Below the pieces are notes generated by a model. That model did no database searches and was not told the origin of the DNA. It was given only the letters and a program-made list of their open reading frames with translations. Shown here piece by piece: positions 55,901 to 64,000 of a stretch of DNA of 64,000 bases. Positions within the stretch are counted from its first letter, which is position 1. Each line of letters opens with the position of its first letter. Origin of the DNA: Halichondria panicea (taxonomy: Eukaryota; Porifera; Demospongiae; Suberitida; Halichondriidae); NCBI RefSeq assembly GCF_963675165.1, contig NC_087381.1, forward strand, positions 1,302,001 through 1,366,000, given 5' to 3'. Made by a program: the position numbers and the translations under genes.

Positions 55901-57110
55901 GTTAATTAATAAGAAACAGGCAAGAGAATAATTATGCTGGCTATAGCTATAGCTATATAGCTGTGTCTAATTCTAATATCTCTGCTGTGTCTGTCTGTGT
56001 TTTATCATGGCACATGCATTTGCAACAACTCAACGGTATACGGGTAATAGGACTGAGATATATGGAGACATTGAATACCCCATTTCAACTATCTGTTGAT
56101 GAAATATTTTCACTCGTGGAGACCTTACAAATAATTGTTCAAACACAGACAGACACAAGAGATGATTAGACACAGCTAGCTAGCCAGCATAGTCATTGGC
56201 TTGCCTGTTTCTTATTAAGATATATATGTTGATTATGGTAACCTGTTATACAGGCTTGCTATCAGCATTTCTAGGTCCTGCTGTACAATATTTCTATGTC
56301 CTTATAATGCTGTAAATCATATGGAATTGATGTGATCATTGTGATTGAGCAACTGCAAAAGTCAACTGCCAACTGCAAAAGCCAACTGCAAAAGTCAACT
56401 GCAAAAGCCAACTGCAAAAGTCAACTGCAAAAGCCAACTGCATAAGCCAACTGCAAAAGACAACTGCAAAAGCCAACTGAAAAAGCCAACTGCAAAAGCC
56501 AACTGTAAAAGCCAACTGCAGAAGCCAACTGCAAAAGCCAACTGCAGAAGCGTAGTTGAACTGCAGAAGCCCAGGTGAACTGCGAAATGAACCGCAAATG
56601 CAAAATGGAGTAGGTGTATACCTCAGGGCCACCGTACAGATGTCCATGGTACAGGTAGCTTGTACTATGAATAACTAGAACCACTGTTAATCTAACCCAT
56701 TTACAACTTAGTAGTAGTAAACACTCTTTGATCCCTGCATGTTTTGTGTGCGTGTGCTTGCACTTGATAAACCACATTTACAATTCAGACAACCGGTTTC
56801 AAATGCGGTCGTGTAGTTTTAGTGAATCTGATTGGATACTGATCTTCACAATGTGATCCAAGTGGGTGTACACATTTTTGTGCTTCTCACAATTTTTGTC
56901 GCAGTACTTTTCAAGATGGTCCTTATAAAGGGTGGAGGGAGGGCTTTAGGCTGAACACAAGCCAATGTACCCTAGCATGCAGGGTACATGGGACTTGTAC
57001 CCTGGAGTATCCTGAGAGTTTCAATGGATATTCCTTAGTGTCACAGCACATCATGGTACATGTACAGTGCTCTGTACTATCCATCTGCATGTAAGTATCA
57101 TGTTTTAAAT
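55901..57110. repeat. Arm of the second inverted duplication (mirror of 37.74-38.83 kb)
   Basis: Colinear inverted match: GCAAGAGAATAATTATGCTGG, GTATACGGGTAATAGG, the AACTGCAAAAGCC array, CCGGTTTCAAATGCGG, CAGTACTTTTCAAGATGGTC and GTACCCTGGAGTATCCTGAG. It differs mainly by array length and small indels. Confidence 0.8.
56345..56580. repeat. 12 bp tandem array AACTGCAAAAGCC/GTC
   Basis: About 17 units of (C)AACTGCAAAAG(C/T)C with drift to AACTGCAGAAGCC toward the right. The mirror array at about 38265-38390 is about half as long, so the array expanded or contracted after duplication. A 77-codon Lys/Pro/Cys-rich ORF through it is a by-product of the repeat. Confidence 0.8.
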
Positions 57111-57409
57111 CAATTGTAGAGTGTCATACTGAAACGACCCACATACTGCTGGACAAACAAATAAAGCTATCATGCACAGCAGAATGATGACAAGCATTTA
57201 ATTCCTAGTCATGTTCGTACACATAGTCATGTTAGTTTAGACCGGACAAACAAAGAAAGCTATCATGAACAGCTATATAGACACAAAATTAATTATGCCT
57301 CGAGGCGTAGTCATGTGAGGGATATGCTCCTCCTTCTCCTCAACGTGCTTAACAGATGACGAAACTAACAGCCTCCACAGGCTTCTTACCAGTCACGTTT
57401 TGATTCGTT

Positions 57410-58018
57410 CTTTTTTTTATTTATTTTATTTTATAATAATTCAGCATATAGCATAGGATATACACAATTAGCTAGTAGCTAGATGTAAAGTGCATCCTAA
57501 ACAGAAAATATTTAAACACACTGACAGTAATAATTATTAATATCTTCTATGTTGTACTTACTAACAAGTTTGTTCCATAAAGTTACAGCGTGTGGGAAGA
57601 ATGAGTATTGGTACATTGATGTTCGAAATCTAATTGGTACCAGGGAGAGCCCATTAACTGAATGGCTATTGTAGACAATCTCCCTTCTTTCAACCGGTGG
57701 GTTGGGAAAGTCTATCATGTCATGTAAAATGTTGTACAAGTGGCACATTCTTGCAACTACTCTTCTTGTCTCCAGACTTGTAAGGCCAGATGCTGACAGC
57801 AGTTCTCCCTGCTTTAGATCCCACTGACCCAGACACACTCTCATGGCAAATCTCTGTACTTTTTCCAGGTTTTCTATATCACTTCTATAGTGGGGACTCC
57901 ATACTTCTGAACCATATTCCATATATGTGGCTTTTATATAGTTTTAAGAGAGTGGATGGAGATGCATTGGTTGAGAACCTTCGATAAAGTAGACCAATTA
58001 GTTTTCTTGTTTTGTTAC
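57410..58018 (-). mobile_element. 5'-truncated LINE, reverse transcriptase C-terminal end
   Basis: An ORF at 57922-57512 reads MEYGSEVWSPHY..IENLEKVQRFAMRVCL, LTSLETRRVVARMCHLYNIL and FFPHAVTLWNKL. This is the typical end of ORF2 in Jockey/CR1-type non-LTR retrotransposons. Upstream, after a frameshift, KTRKLIGLLYRRFS and ASPSTLLKLYKS continue the same protein to about 58010. The 3' end runs into an A-rich tail (AATAAAATAAATAAAAAAAA on the minus strand, about 57410-57440). Length and tail indicate a dead-on-arrival insertion. Confidence 0.82.
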
Positions 58019-58993
58019 AAATGGTTTAAAAAAATTTTTTTTTTATTTTTGTTAAAAATGTAATATGAGGGTTGACCCAGATATTCTTTCTCGAGTTATA
58101 ACTTTTACACAGTGAAGGCTAGCTGTTACAGTTTGCAGTCTCTTCAAAGTCTTTCGTAGCTGTACTATAGCGCTAGCTGTTTGCAATAGTGAATTGATCC
58201 ACATGCATACTTTCAATAGAGATCTGCTTTTCTAAATCTTCATATTGCTTGTCAAGAGTGATCATGCATGGCTGTCACAATAATTTATTGCTATACATAC
58301 AGAAACTTCGATATTTGCTGTATACAATCTCGAGGAAGTTTTGTAGGTTTATGTGGACGGTGCTTTAAGTATTATTTAGAACATACAACTTAGCCAAGTT
58401 TTAATCTGTGTGCCTGCGCCTAATGTACTGACCACGTTAACCTCGAATCCATCCAAATGCATTAGCATTGAAATACGCGATTTTGTCTAGGTTCTATAAA
58501 GGATTTAGTGTTGTCACATTGATCTCTATAATTATATAGCAGCCTCGCGTACAGCTTGCCATTTATACAGCTTGACTTGTTAAACCAGTTTTCTACCTGG
58601 CTGCATCTGATCCAACAGTATATAACTGGTCCAGCTGTGTATGTCAACAGACCGTTACTATCTGGCTATTCACTCTCCTCTGACTCAACTAGGCCATAGG
58701 CATCAATATCCTCACTGTCAAGCTGCCTTAAAACCTCGCTAAGATTATCCTACGAAGATCTTGTATCATGTTCATAGCATTTATAAATATTTAGACGAAT
58801 GTTTTAACTTCTACTATTAGTGTATAATTATAGCTAATACGCTTTCTTAAGTGTGCACAGGTTACACAATTAGTATTATTACTTTGTAGGGGATTGCTAC
58901 AGCTATCGTGTTCATATCAATACAGCTGCTATATTATTCAGTTTCTACTCTTGGTTCTAGAGCTAGCTATAGTGTGTAAAAACGAAAACCTGT
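58019..58993. other. Intergenic, no supportable gene
   Basis: Contains scattered pieces of family upstream flank (ACTTCGATATTTGCTG and GACTTGTTAAACCAGTTTTC, about 58270-58610) and the 3' flank duplicated from 10190-10322 (58870-58993). Confidence 0.4.
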
Positions 58994-59079
58994 TCAGCGG
59001 ATGTATAATTCGGTAATCTCAATTGGTATGTCTTCATCGAATGAAGATTGATCAGCACAAATCCTCAACTCGATATCGT
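58994..59079 (-). pseudogene. C-terminal fragment of a D-like receptor
   Basis: Last 28 or so codons only (DIELRICADQSSFDEDIPIEITELYIR plus stop), with the D-type 3' flank. Its upstream side breaks into an AGTGCAAGTAAGAGTTTC repeat. Confidence 0.75.
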
Positions 59080-59315
59080 GTGTCTGCTCAAGGTTCGATG
59101 AAGTGCAAGTAAGAGTTTCTATAGGCTTCTTGTCATGGACCAAAATGTGTTGTTCTAGTAACAACTTTTGGGTTGCCTATACACTTGTTCTATAATTTAA
59201 CACCTCATAGTTGTTAATGCTAAACAATACAGGTTGTTACTATACTATACAATTCTCTGCATGGAACATTAATCCCTGGAACATTAATCGTGTAACTTGA
59301 TACGCATGTTCATAA

Positions 59316-59873
59316 GTATAGGATATACCACACCTATAAGAGGAGGATATATAGGGTGCATATCCTCCGAGTAGGTGTGGCATATCTGACTTATACCACG
59401 TGACCGCAGCACTATAAAAGGACCTCCCCCTAGCAACAATTCAATCACGATGCAGACTGCAAAAAAGAACAAGACTATGCCGGATTTTGCAGCTGTCAAA
59501 GAGCTAGTTGAGCAACATGTTGACTCCTACAGATGCTCAAGAGCTTCCTTGGTCCAAGCGTTGACCATTCGACGTCCCTTACTGGAGTTGCAAGCTCTTC
59601 TTGAATAAAATGTATCTAAACCGCGCCCATGGACCCATGGAAGCTTAGCCATCTTGTTGGAGAGCACCTTCCGTGTTTCTGCCGTCGCTTTGAGTCTTAG
59701 TACCGTCAAGTATGGCTCTTTTCTCTTTGCTTACTTTCTTGAACAAATGAAAAAACAAAAAAAACAACTTGAAAAACTGTGCATGCCTGGGGCTGTATGC
59801 TAATATTCTATATATCCTACAGCTGTTGACCAATGAGATCAATTTGTGGTGACGTAAGTGTAGTATAATATAG
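59316..59873 (+). repeat. Repeat with palindromic head carrying a mini-ORF (third copy)
   Basis: Same unit as 23935-24435 and 43465-43943, inserted in unrelated flanks (D/M-type 3' flank on both sides). Contains the hairpin GATATACCACACCTATAAG... / ...GAGTAGGTGTGGCATATC, a TATAAAA at 59413-59419 and the ORF at 59450. Confidence 0.65.
59450..59608 (+). CDS. Hypothetical 52-residue protein in a repeat
   Basis: The ORF starts 31 bp after a TATAAAA box. It begins with a basic stretch (MQTAKKNKTMPDF) and continues as a probable amphipathic helix (AAVKELVEQHVDSYRCS, then SLVQALTIRRPLLELQALLE). AATAAA overlaps the stop. The two other repeat copies are frameshifted but keep most of the codons. Not recognised; it may be a fragment of a transposon-borne or host gene captured by the repeat. 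The TATA-to-AATAAA arrangement makes a transcribed unit plausible, not certain. Confidence 0.35.
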   Translation: MQTAKKNKTMPDFAAVKELVEQHVDSYRCSRASLVQALTIRRPLLELQALLE

Positions 59874-59879
59874 ATTATA

Positions 59880-60206
59880 TGAATCAGTGACATAGATTAG
59901 CTCAAAAATGGCAACATAATTATAGTCTTTGTGTACATTTTCAATGTCATAAAATTAATGTTCAGGCGACTGCTGTAAATAAAAATAAGCATGAAAAAAA
60001 TTAGTATGAACAATTTCCACTGATTCAAATAATATATATAATCTATATTATGAACATGCGTATCAAGTTACACGATTAATGTTCCAAATGTATAAAATTA
60101 TAAGCACCGTACGCTATTATTCAGTTTCTACTCTTGAGAGCTAGCTTTTCAGTTTCTACTCTTGAGAGCTAGCTTTAATAAATTATGAATAGAAACGAAA
60201 ACATGT
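59880..60206. repeat. M/Q-type 3' flank, inverted
   Basis: Inverted match to 37193-37480 and 49283-49600 (ATTTGAATCAGTG, GCGACTGCTGTAAATA, TTCAGTTTCTACTCTTGAGAGC). The last motif is tandemly duplicated here. Confidence 0.7.
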
Positions 60207-61680
60207 TCAGCGGATGTATATTTCGGCAATCTCAATTGGTGTGTCTTCATCGACTAAAGATTGCTCACCACAAATCCTCAATTCGATATCGTTTGTAGTT
60301 GGTTGAGGGAGTTGCTTGCAGAACCACGGTGGATTGTTGAACTCACATGCAGCAAGTACTATTACCCCCGCATCCCTGACCATCCCAGAGGGGATCATCA
60401 AGGTAGAATATACGACTAACTGCTTGTCGGCTTCCAGTTTCACAGAAGTAGTCTTGACCAATGAAGGGAGGTACAACACTAGTGTAGGGGAGGTCAGGTC
60501 TTGTGCAAGGACACACATGAGCATCGGATCGAGTTTCATCGACTGCACCAGCAAATGTCCAGATGTGCTGACGAGGCGACTGTCCATAGGTTAGGCTCAC
60601 ACCATCAACGTAAACATCATCAATAGATAAAGCTCTGTTAATGAAATATGGAGTGAAAGCATCCGGAGTATTATTTTGATATGCAATGATTCGACCACAA
60701 ACTTTCGAATACTCCACCCCATAAGTTGAATAGGTAGTAGAAGTACATCTTCGTTCCATTTGGCCACAAGTACGCAATGGTGGTTCTGTCCTGGTTACCA
60801 GTCTCAATCCCTCTGGGCAGCTTTGGTTGGGATCGGTCATGTCAAGGTTGGCTACCCTCATCCATCCTCCTGCAGTGTTGCAGCTACAGCTTGTTCGATC
60901 CATGTCACAGTAGACTTGAACAGGAGAGCTAGTACTGTCAGTGGCAATCCAGTATTCTCCAGACGGTCGGTCTTGAGAGATGTCACTACAAGAGCTTGCT
61001 GGGTTGTTGATTATTCCAGGATAGAATGTCATTGGACCTAACTCCGCAATAATGGACTGTACGTCAATGAGGTCTTCATTTTGCTTGGAAATGTTGCTTG
61101 AAAGAGTTAGGATTGAATTACTGAGTTGACTGAATTAGTTGTTCAGGTCCTCAATGGTAGACTGTACTTGCTTATTAGTACTGTTCAGCTGCTCAGAAAA
61201 GTTGTTTTGAAGGAGTTAAATTGAATCACTGAGTTGAGCTTGTAGTGTTTGAATCTGTTGACTGGATTGGTTGTTCAGTTCCTCGTTCATGGACTGTACT
61301 TGCTTATTGGAACTGATCATTTGGTTCTTCAACTCTATATTGGTGTACACCAGTGCTGCCACAGCTACCAACAGAGACAGAACAAAAGCTATGACGGCAA
61401 GAATTGCAAACCATTTTTTACCGTATTCATTTTTATCCAATTCTTGCCTTATTTTCTTTGTGTTGCTTTTGTTGTCCAAAACAATTTCGGTCGATTTAGT
61501 AGCTTCAGCAGTATTATACGTTATGTACGTAGTGTTGTCAACGGTACTGTACTCATTTTCGTCTGTTTGGGTGGGGCTTTTCTGGTTGGCATTGTGAACA
61601 ATGTTTTCCTGCAATGCAGTGGCTTGTGTTCCTCTTCTGTTGTTAGCATGCACAACATTGTAGGCAACGTTTGGCTCCAT
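60207..61680 (-). pseudogene. FReD-like receptor copy R, mosaic and disrupted
   Basis: The tail (MEPNVAYNVVHANNRR) includes VAYNVV, fitting the ITIM consensus [SIVL].Y..[ILV]; DENEYSTVDN follows. The membrane segment is intact. The stalk has two in-frame stops (TTATTG-type codons changed to TAA near 61216 and 61140) and a deletion. The ectodomain is open from MTFYPGIINNPASSC. A 4 bp gain (TGCTGCATGTGAG for TGCTGTGAG, about 60350) shifts the final 46 codons. VR1 (QMERRC) is copy-D-like, whereas VR3 (VDETRSDAHVCPC) and the C-terminus (GEQSLVDEDTPIEIAEIYIR) are identical to copies M and Q. TATA is at 61758-61764 (minus). Confidence 0.85.
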
Positions 61681-61904
61681 AATTCACTATTGAAACTCTG
61701 CCACTGGCTCAAAATAGAGAGGCTGTTACTATAATTATAGACTTAGCTGAATGTTGGTTTTATATACTAAGTGCAGCACTCGATCAGTATACATGCGTTT
61801 CCCTTCTAGGTTTGTCTAATTGATACTCCTTACTCAGTAGGTGTTTAAGTCATCGATGCGAACAGTTACAGGTTGTAGGAGGCTACCTTATATCCGATAT
61901 TGCA

Positions 61905-62215
61905 TGATTGTTCTGTCAGTTTGAATGATTGTTCTGACAGCTCGCATTATTGTTCTGACAGCTTGGATATTTGTTCTGACCACTCATGATTGTTGACAGC
62001 TTGGATGTTTGTTCTGACCACTCATGTTGTTCTGACACGCAGCTTTGATGTTTGTTCTGACCACTCACGATTGTTCTGACAGCTTTGATGTTTGTTCTGA
62101 CCACTCATGTTGTTCTGACACACAGCTTTGATGTTTGTTCTGACCACTCACGATTGTTCTGACAGCTTTGATGTTTGTTCTGACCACTCATGATTGTTCT
62201 GACAACTTTGATGAT
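61905..62215. repeat. Minisatellite of TGTTCTGACAGCTTTGATGTT units upstream of R
   Basis: About 14 units alternating TGATTGTTCTGACAGCTT(T/G)GATG and TTTGTTCTGACCACTCA. This is the inverted counterpart of the GTCAGAACAATCATGCAAGC arrays upstream of L and M, in the same position relative to the gene (about 230-540 bp before the ATG). Confidence 0.75.
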
Positions 62216-62601
62216 GATTCATTCATTTGGAACTGTTAGAGTGGTTTAACATAATTATTACCTGATAATTATTGATTCCTGTAGTGCTAAATGAAATAGT
62301 ATAAATGTAGCTAGCTATGCAATGCTCAATATCACTTGAGGGGGCACTGAATTCCTTGGAGTCAAGAGAGTTGACCACACCCGGCTAGTTTACGACAACG
62401 GTAGTTCTCATAGTGATACGCTCATAGTTATGGTTTTCAACTGATGCAGTTCAGCATTAGATTCATTTCCTCTTCTTATTTGAAGACAAAGTTATACAGG
62501 TTATTATAATGCAGTGTGGGAGGCTAACCCATTTTAAGTGCTTAAGTATGAATTTATAGAATTGGGAATTCCTATTAGTTGACTGCAGTACTCTATGTTA
62601 T

Positions 62602-62718
62602 AGTTAGAACATGGGCAAGAGGTATCTATATGTGTTATAGTGTCCCAAAGCTCGAGGGCTTTAGCCCGAGGGATGAGGGACACTATAACCATAGATACCG
62701 AATGCACATGTTCTAACT
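62602..62718. mobile_element. 117 bp MITE-like hairpin, AGTTAGAACATG ends
   Basis: Ends AGTTAGAACATGGGCA and TGCACATGTTCTAACT, with an inner stem TATAGTGTCCC/GGGACACTATA and GAGGGCTTTAGCCCGAGGG loop. An exploded relative spans about 1337-1796. Confidence 0.65.
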
Positions 62719-63280
62719 GATTTAGATCCCAAAACCTATTGGCTACTAGAAATGCACTAGCTTAGCAACAGTCAACCTATATAAACAACCAACCTAGCAA
62801 CTGCATCATTATTTTTTTGAAAACTACACAGCCAAAAATCCACGGGGCGTATCAGGTCCGTTACATGTCCATTACAGGACGTTTACCACATCCTGATACG
62901 GGACCGTTGGGTAGACACTACTGAACAGGCCGTTCACATACAGCCTGTAAACAGCCCGTACAAACAGCCTGTATTCAGCCTGTATCATACTGTTCTCATG
63001 CACAATTTAATAAGCTAGTATCATGCTTCAAAAGGTCACAATTCAAAGACAAAGAAGACAAGAACAAGATATATATATATATTAATTTCTGTTCAGCTAC
63101 ATTATGTCTCTCATTATCATGTCCGTGTCTTCACATCCCCACGGTGGCACTGCAGATAAAAACAACCAGTTGAACCGTACGTTAACGCCACATAAGTATA
63201 CTAACTTACTGTATTTATATTCGTCTTGTTTTTGTGCACAAAGATAGACTCTGAGGAGAAGAGGCTGGGAATTATACAAA
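62719..63280. other. No supportable gene
   Basis: Contains the inverted pair GTATCAGGTCCGTTACATG / GTTTACCACATCCTGATAC-GGACC (about 62850-62910) and five CAGCCTGTA/CAGCCCGTA units (about 62950-62990). AT-rich, no recognised coding. Confidence 0.4.
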
Positions 63281-63284
63281 AAAT

Positions 63285-64000
63285 ACACCACTGCTTACCG
63301 GCGTACTATGAAGTCAGTGACAGCTTGAAGGGCCGTTCTTCATCTCCGAGATAGCTCGCCAGCTGTACACTAATAATACTTATTCACATAGATTAAACTA
63401 AGTTGCTTACCAGGCAATTGTTGCATTCTCTTTATCATTCGTCTAAAAACTTCAATCTATGAGGCATATAATGTATCACCAAACACATACAAAATAATGG
63501 CACTTACCTAACACACCCACACTCCAACTCGGCATGCCAATAAAGAAATCATTAAATAACATGTGTAACGAGTGCTAAAGATGAAAACAATAAACAAACC
63601 TTGAATTTTGCAACATCTGAAGAAGAGTTAGAAGATTAAAAGAACACACCACTGTGAATAATCTTACCGGCGTACTATGAAGTCAGTCAACAGCTTACAG
63701 TGTGCTGTACACATTACAAGGGCTCTTTTTCATCTCAAAGATATCTCGCAACTGTACACCAATACGCTATTCACACAGATTACATAGTTGCTGAATTTTC
63801 TTACCAGGAAACTGTTGCTTTATCTTTAGTTCATTCTTCTGACAACATCTAGTGTCTACAGAAGCAATAACGTATCACAAAACACAATAGAACAGTGGCA
63901 CTTACGTAATTAGCCCAGACTTCAACTCGGCAGCATTATCTAAAGTCAATTTGATCGCGTGTTTAATATGTGAATGCTAGTGAAAGAGAATAACAAACCT
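63285..64000. repeat. ~370 bp tandem repeat, two diverged units, with splice-like sites
   Basis: The unit starting CTTACCGGCGTACTATGAAGTCAGT at 63294 repeats at 63663 (369 bp later). Shared landmarks are TCGC..CAACTGTACACCAATA, TTACCAGG.AA.TGTTGC and TGGCACTTAC. Read on the minus strand, each unit has donor-like CCG/GTAAG, CTG/GTAAG and a GTAAGTG, with TGTACAG acceptors, so these may be duplicated small exons. All three frames of the candidate exon contain stops. The second unit runs off the window. Confidence 0.55.

Noticed and set aside
56345-56578. 77-residue Lys/Cys/Pro-rich ORF (KANCKSQLQKPT repeats)
   Set aside because: Direct translation of a 12 bp tandem repeat; the mirror array at 38.3 kb has a different length and no equivalent ORF.
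59087-59110. GGTTCGATGAA resembling a tRNA B box
   Set aside because: No A box or cloverleaf around it; the same repeat elsewhere reads GGATGAATC.
1-61680. Introns hiding the small frame breaks
   Set aside because: Intact members run uninterrupted through every one of these points and the breaks are 1-4 nt indels or point stops without GT..AG signals.
61905-62215. CRISPR-like appearance of regular repeats
   Set aside because: Units are contiguous, diverge gradually and lack unique spacers of fixed length; the context is a eukaryotic gene array.

Overview
The window is AT-rich eukaryotic DNA dominated by one gene family and by small DNA transposons. I infer an early-branching metazoan, most likely a demosponge. 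The reasons are fibrinogen-related ectodomains of a kind common in sponges and cnidarians, short intronless genes, a LINE fragment, many TIR-bearing miniature elements, and a dispersed repeat near 1.2, 49.7 and 57.3 kb that I associate from memory with Amphimedon. The species call is inference only. I saw no rRNA, tRNA or CRISPR.

The family encodes single-exon type II membrane proteins. Each has (1) a cytoplasmic N-terminal tail of about 80-95 residues with three to four spaced tyrosine motifs, (2) one membrane segment preceded by basic residues, (3) a coiled-coil stalk of very variable length and (4) a Cys-rich extracellular domain of about 265 residues. That domain opens like a fibrinogen-related domain and ends in a conserved block (IGQDYFCETG, DPLWDGQGCGG, CCEFNNPPWFCKQLPQPTTD, EDTPIEI.E.Y.R). 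I count about 20 loci. Four are intact: 2616-3878(-), 10323-11582(-), 26350-27645(+) and 32906-34513(+). Three are nearly intact: 15467-16761(-), 19212-20476(-) and 46610-47860(+). The rest are frameshifted, truncated, chimeric or transposon-interrupted copies and fragments.

Layout: 1-20.5 kb holds minus-strand copies and 21.5-49.3 kb plus-strand copies; 49.3-53.2 kb is repeats including a 1.3 kb foldback; 53.6-61.7 kb holds minus-strand remnants, a LINE tail and a 52-codon mini-ORF inside a repeat; 61.7-64 kb is minisatellite and tandem repeat. The array grew by at least four duplications: an inverted duplication (arms about 11.3-18.08 and 25.13-32.34 kb), a direct copy of the 21.1-26.3 kb block at 40.2-46.6 kb, a tandem duplication (32.5-34.5 / 35.3-37.2 kb), and a second inverted duplication (37.7-39.0 / 55.1-57.1 kb). 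Comparing the duplicates reveals precise transposon insertions with target-site duplications and matching empty sites.

The most interesting reading is a fast-evolving receptor array. Conserved ectodomain scaffolding frames five short hypervariable segments. Variable cassettes are shared between otherwise different copies, as if shuffled by recombination or gene conversion. Some tails fit ITIM/ITSM-type tyrosine consensuses. A role in immune or self/non-self recognition is inference; nothing in the sequence proves a ligand or function.
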